Below are positions 34,369-44,083 of a stretch of DNA of 64,000 nt, piece by piece; position 1 is the stretch's first letter; every line of letters begins with the position of its first letter. The notes below the pieces were generated by a model, which was not told the origin of the DNA, did no database searches, and saw nothing but the letters and a program-made list of their open reading frames with translations. Where the stretch lies: positions 496,001 through 560,000 of the forward strand of contig NZ_PGUW01000004.1 of NCBI RefSeq assembly GCF_002863565.1, given 5' to 3'. Source of the DNA: Bacillus sp. V5-8f (lineage in GTDB: Bacteria > Bacillota > Bacilli > Bacillales > DSM-1321). Both the position numbers and the translations under genes were made by a program.

Positions 34369-35118
34369 ATGAAAACATACATAATTACCGGTGCCTCGAA
34401 AGGACTTGGAGAAGCGATTGCTGAACAGTGCTTGCAAGACGGCAATCATTGCATTTTTGTGGCCCGTTCAGCTAATGACCAGCTGATTGAGAAGGCTGGA
34501 AGCCAGGGTGTTAAAGTCTCAAGTATTTTCGCTGACCTCGGTGAATCGGACCAGCTTCCTGAACTAGTGGACAGAATTTTTTCTGAAATTAGTGACGCGG
34601 AGGAGCTATATCTCATTAATAATGCCGGGGTGGTTGAGCCGATTAAGCCTGTTGGCCAGATTGAGCAGGAAAGATTGGAAACCAGCATTAAGGTTAATTT
34701 CCTTGCGCCAATGATGCTATCCAATGCTTTTATTGAAAGGACGAGGGATTTTTCAGGGAAGAAAACTATTGTCAATATATCCTCTGGCGCAGCATTGCGG
34801 CCATATCAAGGATGGGCGGCTTATTGCAGCACAAAAGCCGGTCTTGAAATGTTTACCCGGGTTACAGGCGCCGAGCAAGCGCAGGAACGGCATCCTGTTA
34901 CTATTATTTCGTTCTCACCGGGAATCATGGATACAAATATGCAGGCGGATATCCGGCAGGCTGACGAGAAAGACTTTGCACAAGCTAAGACCTTTCATTC
35001 CTTCAAAGAACAGGGGATGTTGAGGCCGCCGCAGCTTGTTGCCGAGAAATTGATGGCGTTACTAGAGGGTGGTCCGCTTGAAAATGGAGGGTTTTATGAT
35101 GTCAAAAATCTCTTATAG
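34369..35118 (+). CDS. Short-chain dehydrogenase, benzil-reductase/YueD-like
   Basis: 249 residues. TGASKGLGEA (NADP site), NNAG, the catalytic YCSTK and a C-terminal GGFYDVKNLL. The sequence follows the (S)-benzoin-forming benzil reductase group (YueD), relatives of sepiapterin reductase, which reduce diketones with NADPH. ATG 34369 has AGGAGGAGAG upstream, which rules out the earlier in-frame start. Confidence 0.86.
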   Translation: MKTYIITGASKGLGEAIAEQCLQDGNHCIFVARSANDQLIEKAGSQGVKVSSIFADLGESDQLPELVDRIFSEISDAEELYLINNAGVVEPIKPVGQIEQERLETSIKVNFLAPMMLSNAFIERTRDFSGKKTIVNISSGAALRPYQGWAAYCSTKAGLEMFTRVTGAEQAQERHPVTIISFSPGIMDTNMQADIRQADEKDFAQAKTFHSFKEQGMLRPPQLVAEKLMALLEGGPLENGGFYDVKNLL

Positions 35119-35132
35119 CATTTCTATTATTT

Positions 35133-35420
35133 TATCGTAGACATATACTAAAGCTTGCCCCAATATGTCTTTCAAGCTTTCCCCTTGCAGTTCAATGGTT
35201 TATTGACACCCTTCTGCCAAATAGTGATTGGCCGGCCTTAGTGTCAGTAAGGCTTGGTTTATTGCTCCTATATGTTTTACGTACATTTTTGCAATATGTT
35301 GTAAATTATTGGGGACATTAGCTTGGGATCAATATTGAGACTGATATGCGTCAGCAGTTGTTCCAACACGTTCAAAAACAGTCGTTTAAGTTCTTCGATA
35401 AATCCCTTAAATTCAACTAA
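35133..35420 (+). pseudogene. ABC exporter fragment (membrane domain only)
   Basis: A conceptual translation in one frame gives LKLAPICLSS, then FPLAVQWFIDTLLPNSDWPA, LLLLYVLRTFLQYVVNYWGH, a TAG stop, LGINIETDMRQQLFQHVQKQ and SFKFFDKS. This is the first membrane region of an MsbA/YknU-type ABC exporter. There is no start codon or ribosome site, an internal stop, and nothing of the ATPase domain, so it is a deletion remnant rather than a frameshift. Confidence 0.7.
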
Positions 35421-35742
35421 AGCTTTGACGAAAAAGACATTACACAGGGCTGTTTTTTACAACTTGCAACAGCATGTAAACACTGCAATTAGGAACTCAT
35501 GGTGAAAATCAAATTTTCTCCGTGGGTTTTTTGTTTTGTCATAAGGAAAAAATTTAGGGATTTCATTAAAAGAAGCAAATAATACCAAGCGCTTAATTTG
35601 AGAGAAATTACTTTTATATTAGTTAAAAAGAAATTTAATACCTTTACAAACCTCTTATTTCCTGGTATATATTATTATTTAGTTGGTACAAAATTACTAA
35701 TCAAAATGAAAAAAATATATACACATTAAGGGGGAGCAATCA
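35421..35742. other. Gap after the ABC remnant
   Basis: A short open piece reads DEKDITQGCFLQLATACKHC (from about 35427) before a stop; it may be the end of another decayed gene but no family is recognised. Further on a core AAGCGCTT (35588-35595) resembles half of a CcpA site, then the leader of the nitrilase gene. Confidence 0.35.
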
Positions 35743-36615
35743 TTGAAATACCGTGTTTCTGCTGTTCAATATCACTTGCATACTATCCAATCATTTGAAG
35801 ATTTCGCAAATCAATGCGAACATTATATAAAAACTGCCCAGGAATACGGTTCTGAGTTTGTCCTGTTTCCTGAGTTTTTTACAACTCAGTTGTTGTCAAT
35901 CGGCAGCGACCAGGGAACAAGGTTAACAATCAATGAGCTCCCTGGCTTTACTGAACAATATAAAATGTTATTTTCAAACTTTGCCAAAGAAACTGGCATG
36001 CATATTATTGGCGGCACGCATGTTATCCAAAAAGAAGGCCGTCTATATAATGTAGCCCACCTTTTCTATCCGGACGGAAGGATCGGGGAGCAAGCAAAGC
36101 TCCACATCACGCCGACCGAAGTTCATGAATGGAATATGTCTGCCGGTGATCACTTGAATATTTTTGAAACTGAGAAAGGAAAGATTGCCATCCTGACTTG
36201 TTATGACATTGAATTTCCGGAAATCGTGCGTATGGCAAAGGCAAAGGGAGCAGATGTGATTTTCTGTCCATCATGTACGGATGACCGACATGGCTTCCAT
36301 CGGGTACGCTACACTTCACATGCCCGCGCAATCGAAAATCAAGTGTATGTTGTAGTTACTGGAACAATTGGTTCCCTTCCAACAGTTGATTTCATGCGTG
36401 CTAATTTCGGGCAAGCTGCCGTCATTACACCTAACGATATTCCTTTCCCTCCGAAGGGCATTATGGTGGAAGGTGAGTTAAATAGTGACATGATCGTCAC
36501 TGCAGATCTGGATTTGAGCCTGTTGCATGAAGTTCGTGAAAAAGGGTCAGTGACAACCTGGAGAGATCGCCGGACTGATTTATACACGGATTGGGAAGAA
36601 ACTGAAAAAATCTAA
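35743..36615 (+). CDS. Carbon-nitrogen hydrolase (nitrilase superfamily)
   Basis: 290 residues. Catalytic triad E44 (LFPEFF), K119 (EQAKLHITP) and C153 (ILTCYDIEFPE). Probably an amidohydrolase on a small amide. Followed nine bases later by a GNAT gene; in Bacillus YhcX the GNAT and nitrilase domains are fused in one protein, so this operon is probably the split form of the same system. TTG start preceded by AAGGGGGAG. Confidence 0.88.
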   Translation: MKYRVSAVQYHLHTIQSFEDFANQCEHYIKTAQEYGSEFVLFPEFFTTQLLSIGSDQGTRLTINELPGFTEQYKMLFSNFAKETGMHIIGGTHVIQKEGRLYNVAHLFYPDGRIGEQAKLHITPTEVHEWNMSAGDHLNIFETEKGKIAILTCYDIEFPEIVRMAKAKGADVIFCPSCTDDRHGFHRVRYTSHARAIENQVYVVVTGTIGSLPTVDFMRANFGQAAVITPNDIPFPPKGIMVEGELNSDMIVTADLDLSLLHEVREKGSVTTWRDRRTDLYTDWEETEKI

Positions 36616-36624
36616 GGGTGATGG

Positions 36625-37296
36625 ATGCAGATGCCGTACCGAAAAGAATTATTTGTGTTTGACGATGGAAAGCCTGTCCCTGCTGTCATCCGAAATTATT
36701 CGGAAACGGATTTTAATGAACTCATCGCAATTCAGGCGGAATGCTTTCCGCCGCCTTTTCCCTCTGATTTATGGTGGAATAAACAGCAATTGCAAAACCA
36801 TGTAACATTATTTCTGGACGGTGCATTGTGCATTGAAATAAACGGGGAGGTGGCAGGATCCTTGACAGGCCTATGTGTCAATTTTGACCCTGCCCACCCG
36901 GTACATACGTGGGAGGAAATTACCGATTCAGGGTATATACGCAATCATGACCCGAACGGAAATACTCTATATATTGTCGATATAAGTGTTAGGCCGAAAT
37001 ATCGGAAATTCGGATTAGGTAAGCTCATGATGCAGTCTATGTATCATGTTGTCATCGAAAAGAAACTGGATCGATTGCTTGGCGGAGGAAGGATGCCAGG
37101 ATACCATAAACTGGCAGGTGAGCTAAGCGCTGATCAATATTTGCAGAAAGTAGTGTGCGGGGAATTAAAGGACCCGGTTATTAGCTTTTTGCTAAAGTGC
37201 GGCAGAATACCGGTAACAATTGTTGAAAATTATCTTGATGATGAAGAATCACACGGTTATAGCGTGCTGATGGAATGGAAAAACCCGTTTAAATAA
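36625..37296 (+). CDS. GNAT family N-acetyltransferase
   Basis: 223 residues. VPAVIRNYSETDFNELIAIQAECFPPPFP at the start, and acetyl-CoA motif LYIVDISVRPKYRKFGLGKLMMQSMY. Unusual in a long C-terminal part after motif A. It corresponds to the acetyltransferase half of YhcX-like fusions. ATG 36625 or 36631; AAGGGTG lies upstream of both. Confidence 0.85.
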   Translation: MQMPYRKELFVFDDGKPVPAVIRNYSETDFNELIAIQAECFPPPFPSDLWWNKQQLQNHVTLFLDGALCIEINGEVAGSLTGLCVNFDPAHPVHTWEEITDSGYIRNHDPNGNTLYIVDISVRPKYRKFGLGKLMMQSMYHVVIEKKLDRLLGGGRMPGYHKLAGELSADQYLQKVVCGELKDPVISFLLKCGRIPVTIVENYLDDEESHGYSVLMEWKNPFK

Positions 37297-37318
37297 TCCC
37301 ATAAAAGGTGGAAGCTTG

Positions 37319-37993
37319 ATGGAATATATTAGAATTTCCAATATAGAAGACCCATTGTTTGAAAAGATGCATGATTTAATGAAGAATGTATTTCCACCGG
37401 AAGAAGTGTTGGACTTCCAGCTTTGGAAGGAACCGCTTCAGGATCCTGGCATTCGGGTTTTTGTTGCCGTCCATGATGACAAGGTAGTGGGGGCAACCGA
37501 ATACCGCTACTATCCTGACTGGAATATTGCCATGACCGATTTTACCATTGTCGGAGAAGCCGGTTTAAGCCTGGGCCGATTCCTTGCCCAAAATAGACAG
37601 CGTGATTTAGATGAACTGGCCAGGAATAACGGAAAAGAACTGTTTGGCATGTTTGCCGAAATCTATAATCCTTATATTTCAAACGAGAAGCATGATTTTG
37701 GCGGCGTTCAGACAATGAATCCTTTTGTCCGCAGGGAAGTGCTGTCTCACCTTGGATATAAGCGTTTGGACTTTCCATATGTACATCCATCCTGGCAAAA
37801 TGATGGGGAAGCTGTTTCAGGGCTTGATTTCTGTTTTATGCCACAAAATGAAGAAGTTTCGGAAATACCAGCCGAACTGATTGTTAATTTCTTAACCACT
37901 TATTATGCTGTTCTTCCGAAGAAACCGCAGCAGTGGCAAGATATGATAGAAAATCTCAAAGCAGTGAAAAACGTAGCATTGTTGCCTTTATAA
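37319..37993 (+). CDS. GNAT-fold protein, third gene of the nitrilase operon
   Basis: 224 residues. DPLFEKMHDLMKNVFPPEEV, VFVAVHDDKVVGATEYRYYPD and LGRFLAQNRQRDLDELARNNG give a GNAT-like layout, but the acetyl-CoA loop (R/QxxGxG/A) is not clean, so it may be a non-standard or inactive member. 22 bases after the previous gene; AAAGGTGG precedes ATG 37319. Confidence 0.7.
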   Translation: MEYIRISNIEDPLFEKMHDLMKNVFPPEEVLDFQLWKEPLQDPGIRVFVAVHDDKVVGATEYRYYPDWNIAMTDFTIVGEAGLSLGRFLAQNRQRDLDELARNNGKELFGMFAEIYNPYISNEKHDFGGVQTMNPFVRREVLSHLGYKRLDFPYVHPSWQNDGEAVSGLDFCFMPQNEEVSEIPAELIVNFLTTYYAVLPKKPQQWQDMIENLKAVKNVALLPL

Positions 37994-38070
37994 AAATGAA
38001 TCAGGCTTTGAACACTTCCAGATACTCTATTGGCAGATCTACTAAACAAAATACATTTTACGTAAATGGA

Positions 38071-38116
38071 AACCGGATCCTGGCTGTATTAATATGGCCA
38101 TGATTCGGTTTTTTTA
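38071..38116 (+). terminator. Terminator of the nitrilase operon
   Basis: AACCGGATC/GATTCGGTT outer stem plus TGGC/GCCA inner stem, T7 tail. Confidence 0.88.
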
Positions 38117-38233
38117 ACTGTATTTCAAAAGTTGTTTAAAAGGACAAATCATACATTTTGATATCTATCCAAACTAACCAGTGCAAATGAGCATAACTAT
38201 AAAATAAATCACCAAGGAAAGGAGAAAGTTCTT

Positions 38234-38449
38234 TTGCCTGTAGCCATGCACTTAAATTTAAGAGTTGATCCAACTCAATATATTTCCCAGGTTAGGGAGG
38301 TACCAGGCTATGATTATATTCATTTGGTGCGAGTGCCAAAGTATATGGTAAATCTCTCTCGACAGCAATTAGGTTTTATTAATGCTTTTTTTAATCAAGT
38401 TAAGAAAATAGATCCTGCCTTGCACTCTGAATGGAAAGAATCAAAATAA
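38234..38449 (+). CDS. Hypothetical small protein, 71 aa
   Basis: TTG 38234 is eight bases from AAAGGAG; an ATG follows four codons later. Sequence PVAMHLNLRVDPTQYISQV, then YDYIHLVRVPKYMVNLSRQQ, mixed alpha/beta, no cysteine. No family recognised. Own terminator downstream. Confidence 0.55.
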   Translation: MPVAMHLNLRVDPTQYISQVREVPGYDYIHLVRVPKYMVNLSRQQLGFINAFFNQVKKIDPALHSEWKESK

Positions 38450-38791
38450 AAGGTACTTGCATCTTGGCAGGAATAAGCACGGTTACTATTCAACTTTTTC
38501 CAAAGGCTCGCCAAACGGCGGGTTTTTATTTGTTTTAGGGATATTACCGAAATGATTACATGTGGTAACACTTATGACCTTTCATATATATCTTTGTTTG
38601 TCATACATTTTATTACTAAAAGAAAAATAGATTTATAATCGCCACAGCCCTGTTTCTATTGGCACTGTTTCTATGTATGTGAGTTTACACCTCAACTGAA
38701 GCAAGCATGTTTTATATTTTAGCTGGCAGGGTACTGAAAATGAGAGAAGCTGATTCTATCAGTGCTGATTATCTGGAAAGGGGAGTTTTTT
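38450..38791. other. Leader region of the formate dehydrogenase operon
   Basis: No gene. Contains the terminator at 38506-38528, a TATAAT at 38634-38639 without a good -35, and a direct repeat TGTTTCTAT at 38651 and 38666. No molybdenum-cofactor riboswitch consensus recognised. Confidence 0.4.
38506..38528 (+). terminator. Terminator after the 71-aa gene
   Basis: CTCGCC-aaac-GGCGGG stem with T5. Confidence 0.75.
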
Positions 38792-41752
38792 TTGGAAGAA
38801 AAGATGCAGATTAATGTAAACGGTGTGGAGATGGAAATCACCGGCAACAAGACAGTCCTTCAAATGCTCTCTGAAAGTTCTATTGAAGTGCCAAGCGTTT
38901 GTTACCATCCAAGCTTAGGGCCAATTGAGACTTGCGATACTTGTATTATTAACGTAAATGGAGAGCTAGTCAGGTCATGTTCGACATATTTAAACGATGG
39001 GGACGTCGTGAATACCATTTCTTCTGAAGTAAAGCAAGCACAAGTAATGGCGATGGACAAAATCTTATATAACCATGAATTATATTGTACGGTTTGTGAT
39101 TATAACAATGGAGGGTGCGAGATACATAACACCGTCAAAGAAATGAAAATCAACCACCAGAGTATTCCGTATGACCACAAACCGTACGAGGAAGATAATT
39201 CACATCCTTTTTACCGCTATGACCCGGATCAGTGCATCCTATGCGGACGATGCGTGGAAGCATGTCAGGACGTGCAGGTTACAGAGACACTGACCATTGA
39301 TTGGGAGCGCGAACGGCCGCGCGTCATCTGGGACAAAGATGTACCGATCAATGAATCTTCTTGTGTATCTTGCGGACACTGTTCTACCGTTTGCCCTTGT
39401 AACGCCATGATGGAAAAAGGAATGGTAGGGGAGGCTGGATATTTAACCAATATTGCTAAACAGACCTTGCGCCCTATGATTGAAATCACAAAAGGAGTGG
39501 AAACCGGCTACGGCTCCATCCTTGCCATTTCCGATATGGAATCGGCCATGCGTGATGAAAGAATCAAGAAAACAAAGACAGTTTGTACCTATTGTGGGGT
39601 TGGCTGTAGCTTTGATGTATGGACCAAGGACCGTCAAATCCTGAAGGTAGAGCCCCAGGCAGAAGCACCGGCCAACGGAATCTCTACATGCGTAAAAGGG
39701 AAGTTCGGCTGGGACTTTGTCAACAGTGAAGATCGCCTAACCAAGCCGTTAATTCGTGAAGGCGATACCTTCCGCGAAGCTGAATGGGAAGAAGCGCTTA
39801 GCTTGGTTGCAAGTAAATTTTCAGAAATAAAGAACCAATACGGGCCTGATTCTTTGGCATTCATTACATCCTCTAAGTGTACGAACGAAGAATCTTATCT
39901 AATGCAAAAGCTTGCCCGAGGTATTATTGGTACAAATAACGTTGATAACTGTTCACGATATTGCCAGTCTCCTGCAACAGTAGGGTTAATCCGCACTGTT
40001 GGGTATGGAGGCGATTCTGGCACAATCAAAGATATAGAAAAGGCTGGACTTGTTTTAATTGTCGGTTCCAATACTTCCGAATCGCATCCTGTTTTATCCA
40101 CCAGAGTCAAACGCTCCCATAAACTGCGCGGCCAAAAGCTGATCGTTGCAGACATCAGGAAGCATGAAATGGGAGAGCGAGCCGATTTATTTGTTCATCC
40201 TAACGCCGGCTCGGACATGGTATGGTTGTCTGCAGTGACCAAATACATTATCGATCAGGGCTGGACTGATCATAAATTCATTCAGGAGCGCGTCAATGGT
40301 TTTGCGGAATTTAAAAAGAGCCTCGAACCATTTACAATGGAATATGCCGAGGAAGCAACAGGAATTGCGAAAGAGGACCTCATTACAATTGCAGAAACAA
40401 TTCATAAAGCTGAAGGAACTTGTGTGCTATGGGCCATGGGTGTCACCCAGCATATCGGTGGCAGCGATACCAGTACGGCAATTTCAAATCTCTTGCTTGT
40501 AACCGGTAATTATTGCAAGCCGGGTGCAGGATCTTACCCATTGCGCGGGCACAACAACGTGCAAGGCGCCAGTGACTTCGGCTCTATGCCAGATCGCCTT
40601 CCTGGGTATGAAAAAGTCGCCGATGAAGAGGTTCGTGCTAAGTACGAAAAAGGTTGGGGAGTGAAGATTCCGGAAAAGCCGGGCATGAACAACCATGAAA
40701 TGATTGAAGGCATCCATGCCGGAGTACTGAAAGCGATGTATGTAAAAGGCGAAGAAATGGGACTGGTGGATTCAAACATTAATCACGTACACGCCGCTTA
40801 TGAAAAACTTGATTTCTTTGTTGTACAGGATATCTTTTTCTCCAGCACCGCCCAGTATGCGGATGTTGTACTGCCAGCAAGCCCAAGCTTTGAAAAAGAG
40901 GGAACGTTCACAAATACAGAGCGTCGTATCCAGAGGCTTTACCAGGTTTTGGAGCCGCTGGGTGAATCCAAGCCTGACTGGCAGATCATTATGGAACTGG
41001 CAAACCGGCTTGGTGCTGGCTGGAATTATACACATCCGTCACAAATCATGGATGAGGCCGCGATGCTGTCACCTATTTATGCTGGTGTTACGTATGAACG
41101 ACTCGAGAGATATAACACATTGCAGTGGCCGGTTAATGCGGACGGAACTGATACACCGCTTCTGTTTGCGGATGGTAAATTCCCATTCCCGGACGGTAAG
41201 GCGAACCTCTATCCGGTTCAATGGTCTAAACCGATTGACTTTGGAGAAGAATATGATATCCATGTCAATAACGGACGCTTGCTGGAGCATTTCCATGAAG
41301 GAAACCTGACATACCGATCTAAGGGCATATCCATGAAAACTCCGGAAATCTGGCTGGAAGTTTCTCCTGAGCTCGCAGCAGATAGGGGGCTTAAGGACGG
41401 TACGCTTGTAAGGCTGACATCTCCTTATGGAAATGTGAAAGTGAAAACTCTTATTACCGACCGTGTCCAAGCTAATGAAGTATACCTGCCGATGAACGAT
41501 TCAGGTGAAGCGGCGATCAATTTATTAACAAGCAGCTTTTCCGATAAAGATACCGACACGCCTGCTTACAAAGAAACGATGGCTAAAATGGAAATCCTTA
41601 AATACGAAGGTACCAATCCAATGCCAAGAATTAACCATCGAAATGGAAATCCACAGCCGCAAATAGGGGTACAGGTTCAAAGAAAATGGGCGCGCAAGGA
41701 TTATGTTTTTCCTGGAGACGCAGTAAGGGAAAGGAGGAAGCAGCATGGCTAA
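38792..41752 (+). CDS. fdhF: Formate dehydrogenase, catalytic subunit (Mo/W, Fe-S)
   Basis: 986 residues from TTG 38792 (GGGGAG upstream; ATG 38804 possible). Order: N-terminal 2Fe-2S domain ([16 protein letters not shown] ... SC), a Cys/His domain ([14 protein letters not shown]), two 4Fe-4S sites ([24 protein letters not shown]), [11 protein letters not shown] cluster, molybdopterin domains. The Mo ligand is cysteine, in NCSRYCQSP (about C391), not selenocysteine. Oxidises formate to CO2 in the cytosol. With the DUF1641 gene overlapping its end it is the two-subunit type of Bacillus (YrhE/YrhD, YjgC/YjgD). Confidence 0.93.
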   Translation: MEEKMQINVNGVEMEITGNKTVLQMLSESSIEVPSVCYHPSLGPIETCDTCIINVNGELVRSCSTYLNDGDVVNTISSEVKQAQVMAMDKILYNHELYCTVCDYNNGGCEIHNTVKEMKINHQSIPYDHKPYEEDNSHPFYRYDPDQCILCGRCVEACQDVQVTETLTIDWERERPRVIWDKDVPINESSCVSCGHCSTVCPCNAMMEKGMVGEAGYLTNIAKQTLRPMIEITKGVETGYGSILAISDMESAMRDERIKKTKTVCTYCGVGCSFDVWTKDRQILKVEPQAEAPANGISTCVKGKFGWDFVNSEDRLTKPLIREGDTFREAEWEEALSLVASKFSEIKNQYGPDSLAFITSSKCTNEESYLMQKLARGIIGTNNVDNCSRYCQSPATVGLIRTVGYGGDSGTIKDIEKAGLVLIVGSNTSESHPVLSTRVKRSHKLRGQKLIVADIRKHEMGERADLFVHPNAGSDMVWLSAVTKYIIDQGWTDHKFIQERVNGFAEFKKSLEPFTMEYAEEATGIAKEDLITIAETIHKAEGTCVLWAMGVTQHIGGSDTSTAISNLLLVTGNYCKPGAGSYPLRGHNNVQGASDFGSMPDRLPGYEKVADEEVRAKYEKGWGVKIPEKPGMNNHEMIEGIHAGVLKAMYVKGEEMGLVDSNINHVHAAYEKLDFFVVQDIFFSSTAQYADVVLPASPSFEKEGTFTNTERRIQRLYQVLEPLGESKPDWQIIMELANRLGAGWNYTHPSQIMDEAAMLSPIYAGVTYERLERYNTLQWPVNADGTDTPLLFADGKFPFPDGKANLYPVQWSKPIDFGEEYDIHVNNGRLLEHFHEGNLTYRSKGISMKTPEIWLEVSPELAADRGLKDGTLVRLTSPYGNVKVKTLITDRVQANEVYLPMNDSGEAAINLLTSSFSDKDTDTPAYKETMAKMEILKYEGTNPMPRINHRNGNPQPQIGVQVQRKWARKDYVFPGDAVRERRKQHG

Positions 41753-42305
41753 GGCGATAAAACAAATTCAAAGACTAGAATACTCGGAAGAAGACAAACG
41801 GAAAAAAGATTTGCTAGAGGTGGAAAATGCCTTGCTTGAAAATAAGGATGCTATCCTTGAATCGTTGCAGGTAATGAAGCATATGCATGAACGAGGCATT
41901 CTGTCTTTGTTAAGGGGAGTGTTCGGCCAAGGAGACAAGGTCCTTCATATTCTTGTTAAAACAGCCGATACACCTGAAACCGCGAATATGCTGAAAAATC
42001 TTCTCCTTCTAGCAGGAACGCTTGGAACGTTGAATGTAAAACAGCTTGAACCGTTCATTTTAAAAATCAATTCCGGTATTGCTAGGGTCTCAGAAACTAG
42101 AGAAATAGATGATAAAGTCGGATATTTTGATATTGCAAGAGCGCTGAAGGATCCCGAAATAAACCGTTCGGTATCATTGCTGCTTAATTTCCTCAAAGGT
42201 ATGGGACAGGATACCGAACCGCTAGAGCGAAATACACAGCTGCCAGAAGATCAGCTGTATCAGCAAATACCGCGTGAGAAACATGGAATGCATAAAAGAG
42301 ATTAA
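41745..42305 (+). CDS. DUF1641 subunit of formate dehydrogenase
   Basis: 186 residues. Helical; DUF1641 core [42 protein letters not shown] and [26 protein letters not shown]. Partner subunit of the FdhF type above (YrhD/YjgD), thought to link it to the membrane electron chain. Overlaps fdhF by eight bases. Confidence 0.88.
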   Translation: MAKAIKQIQRLEYSEEDKRKKDLLEVENALLENKDAILESLQVMKHMHERGILSLLRGVFGQGDKVLHILVKTADTPETANMLKNLLLLAGTLGTLNVKQLEPFILKINSGIARVSETREIDDKVGYFDIARALKDPEINRSVSLLLNFLKGMGQDTEPLERNTQLPEDQLYQQIPREKHGMHKRD

Positions 42306-42316
42306 AAAAAAATAAA

Positions 42317-42359
42317 CACCCGGATCGAGCATCCCAGCTTGGTCCGGGTGATTTTTTTT
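42317..42359 (+). terminator. Terminator of the formate dehydrogenase operon
   Basis: CACCCGGATC/GGTCCGGGTG stem with a T7 tail. Confidence 0.92.
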
Positions 42360-42479
42360 ATATAAGTGGTTTGTCCTCCTGCGCATTAATTCCTTAAAGC
42401 AGAAGCCCCTTAATATTTCCTTATTACAAAGTGCAACCTATAAGCAAAATATTGAAATTTCTTAAAGGAGTTGAACTGG

Positions 42480-42905
42480 ATGGCTTTATGGCTTTTGTAT
42501 GCAATCTTGGCTGCTGTTTCAGCTGCATTGGTTAGCATTTTCGGAAAAATCGGACTGCAAAATATTGATGCTAACACGGCAACTGCAGTTAGGGCGTTAA
42601 TTATGGCTATTTTTTTAATAGTAGTGGTTGCTTATGAAGGCAATTTGAGTAAGATCCCTGACATTGTCGCTGACAGAAAGACTTTTTTCTTTATTATTTT
42701 AAGTGGTGTAGCCGGAGCGACGTCGTGGTTATTTTACTTTCTGGCGTTGAAGGTCGGTAAGGTTTCACAGGTGGCACCTATTGATAAACTTAGTGTAGTA
42801 ATTGCGACAATTATTGCAGTCATCTTTTTTGGTGAGAAATTAAGCTTACTAAATGGCCTAGGAGTTGCCCTGATTGCGATTGGAGTTGTTTTAACCGCGT
42901 TATAA
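42480..42905 (+). CDS. EamA-type small transporter
   Basis: 141 residues, about five membrane segments, a single EamA half (most family members have two). ALVSIFGKIGLQNIDANTATAVRALIMA and KVSQVAPIDKLSVVIATIIAVIFFGEKLS are typical. ATG 42480 is nine bases from AAAGGAG. Probably works as a dimer; substrate unknown. Confidence 0.85.
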   Translation: MALWLLYAILAAVSAALVSIFGKIGLQNIDANTATAVRALIMAIFLIVVVAYEGNLSKIPDIVADRKTFFFIILSGVAGATSWLFYFLALKVGKVSQVAPIDKLSVVIATIIAVIFFGEKLSLLNGLGVALIAIGVVLTAL

Positions 42906-43005
42906 AATTGCCATTCAGCCTATCGCCCTAAGCCTTCCATTTCCCCTTATTATCCTAAGTTTGTTAAATTAGTAATATCGTCAGAATTAGAAAGGCAGGA
43001 ATGGT

Positions 43006-43755
43006 ATGATACATAATATCACAAAAAAAGAGATAAAGTTAATCGCGCTTGATATGGATGGTACGCTATTGAACGAAGATGGCAAAGTAACGGAAGGAAA
43101 TCGGGCTGCTATTAAAGAGGCGGAGGAAAAGGGAGTAAAGGTAGTGCTCAGTACTGGGAGAGCCTATGCCACATGCAATGAAATCGCAAAATCGCTTGCG
43201 TTATCGTCATATCTTATTACGGTGAACGGCAGTGAGATATTTGATCCGAATGGAGACTTGGTTGAAAGGAATATAATCAGTCATGAACTGATTGAATGGA
43301 TGTGGAATTTAACCCAAAAATATAAAACCGGTTTTTGGGCAACAAGTACCGACAAGGTTTGGAGAGGTGAGATGCCTGAGGATATTCGCTCCTATCAGTG
43401 GCTGAAATTTGGATTCAACATTGCGGAAGACAAAATTAGGGATAAGATCTTTTCCTTATTAAAGGAAACCGGGAAGCTTGAAATAAGTAATTCAAGTCCT
43501 ACAAACATCGAAGCGAATGCTCTAGGAATTAATAAAGCAAAAGCTATAGAAAAGGTATGCAGCTTTCTGGGATTTGGTATGGAAAATGTCATGGCAGTCG
43601 GTGACAGTCTGAATGACATTGCGATGATTAAGGAATCTGGATTAGGAATCGCAATGGGGAATGCCCAGGAAATTGTGAAGGAAACTGCTGATTGGATCAC
43701 CGATACAAACCAAAATGACGGAGTAGCCAAAGCCATCCGGAAATTGGTGTTATAA
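43006..43755 (+). CDS. Cof-type HAD phosphatase
   Basis: 249 residues. LIALDMDGTLLNEDGKV (catalytic DxD), LSTGRAYA, KAKAIEKVCSFLG and VGDSLNDIAMI are the HAD-IIB motifs. Slightly short for the family: the cap is smaller than usual. Likely dephosphorylates a sugar phosphate or flavin precursor. Confidence 0.88.
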   Translation: MIHNITKKEIKLIALDMDGTLLNEDGKVTEGNRAAIKEAEEKGVKVVLSTGRAYATCNEIAKSLALSSYLITVNGSEIFDPNGDLVERNIISHELIEWMWNLTQKYKTGFWATSTDKVWRGEMPEDIRSYQWLKFGFNIAEDKIRDKIFSLLKETGKLEISNSSPTNIEANALGINKAKAIEKVCSFLGFGMENVMAVGDSLNDIAMIKESGLGIAMGNAQEIVKETADWITDTNQNDGVAKAIRKLVL

Positions 43756-44083
43756 ATCTGGAACCAGTGAGAAGCCGAACTTTATTCCATAATGAATTTC
43801 ATTGCCCTTTTACTGGATAGCCAATCCGCATAAGCGGGTTGGTTTCTTTTTCGAAAAAAAAGACTTTCTGCCACCAGTTAAGGACAACAAGTCTACCGCA
43901 AAACGGGAAAATAACGAGTTGCGTTTTGTCTGAAACTTAAAAAGCTTCAGAAAAGCGACTGGCTTCTCTATAATTGCGTTGAAATTCTATAAGAAAGGAA
44001 AAACTTGAACAAAATTTATTCCGGGAGTATGATTGAATAGTGATTCATATCTGAAAATTCAGTACGGAAAGCGAGGAGTTTAA
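43756..44083. other. Intergenic region
   Basis: No gene found. Contains the terminator of the HAD gene (43821-43852); the rest is the leader of the next gene without recognisable signals. Confidence 0.5.
43821..43852 (+). terminator. Terminator of the HAD gene
   Basis: CCAATCCGC/GCGGGTTGG stem with a T-rich tail. Confidence 0.85.

Noticed and set aside
38450..38791. Molybdenum-cofactor riboswitch before fdhF
   Set aside because: No match to the Moco RNA consensus that I can recognise; only a direct repeat and a weak promoter.
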